Assembly (NCBI GenBank): GCA_934504065.1
Contig: CAKSVQ010000102.1
Coordinates: 1-8,200, forward strand
DNA: 8,200 nucleotides
DNA from: an uncultured Dysosmobacter sp.
GTDB lineage: Bacteria; Bacillota; Clostridia; Oscillospirales; Oscillospiraceae
Reading direction: 5' to 3'
The position numbers were made by a program, and so were the translations under genes. The notes under the pieces were generated by a model, which made no database searches, had not been told where the DNA came from, and was given only the letters and a program-made list of their open reading frames with translations. Positions 5,949 through 8,200 of the stretch are shown piece by piece. The first letter of the stretch is position 1, and each line of letters begins with the position of its first letter.

Positions 5949-6830
5949 ATGCAAGACCCCCAGATCCAATGTCTGGTCAAGCGGGACTATCAGCCCGCTT
6001 TCACCTCCCAGACCATGCCGCGGCTGCTGTATGTCAGCCGCCGCCCACCCACGCAGGAGGCCCACCCCCGCCTGCTGCACGCCCACCCGGACTTTGTGGA
6101 GGTGCTGCTGGTGGACGAGGGCAGCGCCCGCTTCCTCATCGGCGAGAGCACCTATGACGTGCGCCCCGGCGACCTGCTGATCTTCAACAGCGGCGTGGTG
6201 CATGACGAGGTGTCCCTCACGCCGTTTGGCAGCTGGTGCATTGCCGTGGGCGGCCTGCGCCTGCCCGGCCTGCGGGAAAACGCCCTCATCCCGGAAAAGC
6301 AGTCCCCGGTCTATGCTTCCGTGGAAGAGCAGGGCGACCTGCGGGCGCTGTATGACATGATGTTCCGCTATCTCTCCGCCGACAAGCCGGACTGCGAGGT
6401 GTTCTGCCATCGGCTGATGCTGGCCCTGCTGGACCGCGTTTTGACCATAACAGGCTCCACCTCTCTGCGTCAGAGCGTCGGGCCGGAGCTCTCGGCGCTG
6501 GGGCGGCAGGTGCAGGAGTATATCGACCGCCACTTCCGGGAGCCGCTTACCCTGCAGGACCTTGGCAAGGCCCTCCACGTAAGCCCCTACTATCTTGCCC
6601 ACGTATTCAAGGAGGCCAGCGGCTATTCTCCCATGCAGTACCTTACCCGCCGCCGCATCGGCGAGGCCCAGAACCTGCTGGTGGAGACCGACCTGCCCAT
6701 CTCCCGCATTGCCGGGGAGGTGGGCTATGACACCCAGAATTATTTCAACCTCCAGTTCTCCAAGCACGTGGGCATGCCGCCGGGAAAGTTCCGGCAGTCC
6801 CTCCACAGCGGACAAACCGAAAAAAAATGA
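5949..6830 (+). CDS. AraC-family transcriptional regulator with N-terminal cupin sensor domain
   Basis: This is a cytoplasmic DNA-binding regulator of 293 residues, probably responsive to a small molecule such as a sugar. The N-terminal half has a cupin-like (AraC ligand-binding) barrel at about 42-100, with HAHPDFVEVLLV at 44-55, then VRPGDLLIFNSGVVHDE (71-87). The C-terminal AraC domain (about 184-285) has two helix-turn-helix units. The first contains LTLQDLGKALHVSPYYLAHVF (200-220), the second ISRIAGEVGYDTQNYFNLQF (251-270), and it ends with the typical GMPPGKFRQ segment. The start is supported by GGAGGA at 5938-5943, 5 nt before the ATG. The gene is monocistronic, ended by a strong terminator 4 nt after the stop. 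It lies next to an ABC-transporter binding-protein gene, a common arrangement for sugar uptake loci. The inverted repeats upstream may be its own sites. The effector is unknown. Confidence 0.92.
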   Translation: MQDPQIQCLVKRDYQPAFTSQTMPRLLYVSRRPPTQEAHPRLLHAHPDFVEVLLVDEGSARFLIGESTYDVRPGDLLIFNSGVVHDEVSLTPFGSWCIAVGGLRLPGLRENALIPEKQSPVYASVEEQGDLRALYDMMFRYLSADKPDCEVFCHRLMLALLDRVLTITGSTSLRQSVGPELSALGRQVQEYIDRHFREPLTLQDLGKALHVSPYYLAHVFKEASGYSPMQYLTRRRIGEAQNLLVETDLPISRIAGEVGYDTQNYFNLQFSKHVGMPPGKFRQSLHSGQTEKK

Positions 6831-6834
6831 CCCC

Positions 6835-6868
6835 GCTGCCACCCTTAAAAAGGGTGGCAGCTCTTTTT
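6835..6868 (+). terminator. Strong intrinsic terminator of the AraC-family gene
   Basis: GCTGCCACCCTT (6835-6846) and AAGGGTGGCAGC (6850-6861) form a perfect 12-bp stem with a 3-nt loop, followed by TCTTTTT. It begins 4 nt after the araC stop codon and separates that gene from the transporter leader. Confidence 0.92.
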
Positions 6869-6900
6869 GCCCATTTCCTGTCGAAAAAAGGCAGACGCGG

Positions 6901-6929
6901 TTGAAATTTCTGGCAGAGAACGGTATACT
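6901..6929 (+). promoter_or_regulatory. Near-consensus sigma-A promoter of the transporter leader
   Basis: TTGAAA (6901-6906) and TATACT (6924-6929) are separated by exactly 17 bp, each with few mismatches to TTGACA and TATAAT. Transcription would start near 6936. This is the best promoter in the window and lies about 220 nt ahead of the first codon of the binding-protein gene, so it predicts a long untranslated leader or a separate small RNA. Confidence 0.8.
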
Positions 6930-7032
6930 GATAAAAACACCTTATTAAAAAAGCCTCGCAGAGTTTCGCGTCCGGAGACCCGAAAGCAGTGAAATCCCTT
7001 TTCTGCCGCGACATGTGCGTGGCAGAAAACAC

Positions 7033-7097
7033 TTTGCGCGAAGCGTGTGTCGAATTGGCCGCTTGCAGCGGCCAACCGAGGCACGCAGCGCAGCGAA
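7033..7097 (+). repeat. Long imperfect palindrome (about 23 Watson-Crick pairs)
   Basis: The inner arms TTGGCCGC (7055-7062) and GCGGCCAA (7068-7075) are perfect around TTGCA. Outward come TCG/CGA, GCGTG/CACGC, GCG/CGC and TTTGC/GCGAA (one T-G wobble), separated by small internal loops and one bulged A (7092). The length and GC content are those of palindromic interspersed elements, but only one copy is in the window, so dispersion cannot be shown here. Confidence 0.55.
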
Positions 7098-7106
7098 TCT
7101 ACCTCG

Positions 7107-7130
7107 AAAAAGTGGCAATGCCACTTTTTT
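7107..7130 (+). terminator. Intrinsic terminator inside the leader of the binding-protein gene
   Basis: AAAAAGTGGC (7107-7116) and GCCACTTTTT (7120-7129) form a perfect stem with an AAT loop. The GC core is 5 bp and the run of six T residues (7125-7130) gives the U-tract. It ends 10 nt before the Shine-Dalgarno sequence of the next gene. Such a position fits regulated premature termination, or the 3' end of a separate small RNA. The A-rich left arm makes it function in either direction. Confidence 0.65.
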
Positions 7131-7152
7131 GAAGATGTATGGAGTGGTAAGT

Positions 7153-8200
7153 ATGAAACGATCTTTATGGGCCCGTCTGGGTGCGCTGGCACTGGCAGCG
7201 GCATCCCTTTCCGGCTGCGGGGCCAGACAGGCAGAAACTCCGTCCGGCACGGAAGTGAAGCTGGACCCCAGCAACCCGGTCTCTCTGACGGTATGGCATT
7301 ACTACAACGGCGCGCAGCAGGCCGCCTTCGACCAGCTGGTCTCTGAGTTCAACGCCACCGAGGGCAAGGACAAGGGCATTTATGTGGAGGGGTACAGTCA
7401 GGGCTCCGTCAGCGATCTGGAAAAGGCGGTCTCTGAATCCGTGGCCGAGACCGTGGGCTCGCAGGAGCTGCCCGACATCTTCTCTTCCTATGCCGACACG
7501 GCCTACGCCGTCCAGCAGCAGGGCAAGCTGGCCGACCTCACCCAGTATTTCACCGCGGAAGAGCTTTCCGAATACGTGGACTCTTACATTCAGGAGGGCT
7601 ATTTCCACGACGACGGCGCGCTTTACCTTTTCCCCGTGGCCAAGTCCACCGAGATTATCATGGTGAACACCACCGACTGGCAGCCCTTTGCCGACGCCAC
7701 AGGCTCCACGCTGGATGAGCTTTCCACCACGGAGGGGATCACCGCCGTAGCCCAGCGCTATTACGAGTGGACCGACAGTCTGACGCCGGATGTCCCCGGT
7801 GACGGCAAGGCCTTCTACGGCCGGGACTCCATGTCCAATTACTTCCTCATCAGCATGAAGCAGATGGGCGTTGATCTCTTTGACGTGCAGGATGGTGCCG
7901 TTACCCTCCGCCCAGAAAAGGAGCAGCTCCGCCGCCTGTGGGACAACTATTATGTGCCCTATGTCAAGGGCTGGTTCACAAGCCTTGGCAAGTTCCGCTC
8001 GGATGATGTGAAGACCGGAGACATTCTGGCCTACACGGGCTCGTCCTCTTCCTCCATGTACTTCCCCGATCAGGTGGTGCTGGACGATTCCTCCACCCCC
8101 ATTGATTTTGCGGTGCTGCCCGCCCCCGTGATGGAGGGCGGCGAGAATATCAACGTGCAGCAGGGCGCGGGCATGGCCGTGACGCGCTCGGACGCGGCCC
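7153..8200 (+). CDS. ABC transporter solute-binding lipoprotein (family 1, sugar type), 3' end outside window
   Basis: The frame is open from the ATG to the window edge: 349 full codons and no stop. The product is an extracellular substrate-binding lipoprotein, which captures a solute outside the cell and delivers it to membrane permeases. The N-terminus has MKRSLWARLG, a hydrophobic stretch, and the lipobox LSGC with the lipidated Cys at residue 22. The mature part begins with a flexible linker, then SLTVWHYYNGAQQAAFDQLV, typical of COG1653/UgpB-like binding proteins. It continues with ELPDIFSSYADTAY and LYLFPVAKSTEIIMVN (about 155-170), where the family places the first-lobe strands. Family members usually have 420-450 residues, so about 70-100 are missing. 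GGAG at 7141-7144 lies 8 nt before the ATG. Permease genes would be expected to follow. The ligand is probably a carbohydrate but is not determined. Confidence 0.9.
   Translation, partial: MKRSLWARLGALALAAASLSGCGARQAETPSGTEVKLDPSNPVSLTVWHYYNGAQQAAFDQLVSEFNATEGKDKGIYVEGYSQGSVSDLEKAVSESVAETVGSQELPDIFSSYADTAYAVQQQGKLADLTQYFTAEELSEYVDSYIQEGYFHDDGALYLFPVAKSTEIIMVNTTDWQPFADATGSTLDELSTTEGITAVAQRYYEWTDSLTPDVPGDGKAFYGRDSMSNYFLISMKQMGVDLFDVQDGAVTLRPEKEQLRRLWDNYYVPYVKGWFTSLGKFRSDDVKTGDILAYTGSSSSSMYFPDQVVLDDSSTPIDFAVLPAPVMEGGENINVQQGAGMAVTRSDAA

Larger units (their letters stand above)
6936..7130 (+). ncRNA. Structured RNA leader or independent small RNA ending in an intrinsic terminator
   Basis: The stretch between the promoter and the transporter gene has no convincing coding frame but dense pairing. 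Stem 1 is 6964-6985 (TTTCG/CGAAA, a C-C mismatch, then GTC/GAC around CGGA). Stem 2 is 6999-7029 (nine perfect pairs TTTTCTGCC/GGCAGAAAA, then three more including one G-U). Stem 3 is the long hairpin at 7033-7097, and the last is the terminator at 7107-7130. CGAGGC (7077-7082), inside stem 3, can also pair with GCCTCG (6953-6958), and its CGAGG part with CCTCG (7102-7106), so alternative folds exist. I recognise no known riboswitch or T-box core. It may be a cis-acting attenuator, a small RNA, or a dispersed repeat inserted into the leader. Only the pairing is seen; the function is inferred. Confidence 0.5.

Noticed and set aside
6847..6861. AAAAAGGGTGGCAGC resembles the T-box antiterminator sequence (AGGGTGGNACCGCG)
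   Set aside because: The match ends at GGGTGGCA and the bases belong to the right arm of the araC terminator stem. No specifier loop or downstream aminoacyl-tRNA or amino-acid gene supports a T-box.
7013..7132. A 39-codon plus-strand frame (MCVAENTLRE...VAMPLF) through the structured leader
   Set aside because: It starts in the loop of a hairpin with no Shine-Dalgarno sequence, runs through the palindrome and terminator stem, and its stop overlaps the T-run. It looks like chance reading of a non-coding element.
6945..7274. Minus-strand open frames across the transporter leader and gene start
   Set aside because: They cross two well-defined hairpins and the antisense of a lipoprotein signal peptide, and have no promoter or ribosome binding site support.
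1..8200. CRISPR array, tRNA or rRNA genes, insertion sequence, toxin-antitoxin or phage genes
   Set aside because: Reading both strands, I saw no regularly spaced direct repeats, tRNA-like cloverleaf, rRNA core sequence, transposase motif or phage gene.

Overview
The window looks like chromosomal DNA from a GC-rich, low-oxygen Firmicute, most likely a gut Clostridium-cluster-IV relative (Oscillospiraceae type). I infer this from the high GC content with strong GGAGG-type ribosome binding sites, sigma-A style TATACT -10 boxes, compact intrinsic terminators, and the gene types: a membrane-anchored HtrA, a COG2509-type flavoprotein, a YqhD/BdhA-type iron alcohol dehydrogenase, and a lipoprotein solute-binding protein. 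No species can be named from sequence alone.

Layout. (1) 95-1546, minus strand: an HtrA/DegP-family serine protease with a cytoplasmic tail, one membrane anchor, a complete His/Asp/Ser triad and one PDZ domain. (2) About 240 bp of divergent intergenic DNA with a promoter for each direction and a hairpin-rich htrA leader. (3) 1784-5567, plus strand: a tight three-gene redox operon. It encodes a FAD-dependent dehydrogenase-like protein, a D-2-hydroxyacid dehydrogenase that overlaps it by 4 nt (ATGA), and an iron-dependent alcohol/aldehyde reductase 20 nt further on. (4) 5566-5735, minus strand: a very small transcription unit that encodes a 19-residue hydrophobic peptide, with its own promoter, strong Shine-Dalgarno sequence and U-tract terminator. 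(5) 5718-5885: a cluster of perfect inverted repeats that look like operators. (6) 5949-6830, plus strand: a cupin-AraC family regulator ended by a 12-bp terminator hairpin. (7) 6901-7152: a near-consensus promoter driving a roughly 195-nt structured RNA leader that ends in an intrinsic terminator just upstream of (8) 7153-8200, plus strand: a sugar-type ABC transporter substrate-binding lipoprotein that runs off the window.

How the parts may work together. HtrA is a cell-envelope quality-control protease and seems independent of the rest. The three operon enzymes look like a small cytoplasmic redox module. Two of them carry sequence signs of NADPH use, so together they may reduce 2-oxoacids and aldehydes; the substrate is not visible. 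The AraC-type regulator is the natural candidate to control either the downstream ABC transporter or its own promoter. The transporter gene also appears to be controlled by premature termination in its leader, or else carries an inserted dispersed hairpin element there. The least explained items are the 19-residue peptide unit with its symmetric operator-like repeats, and the structured leader before the transporter gene.
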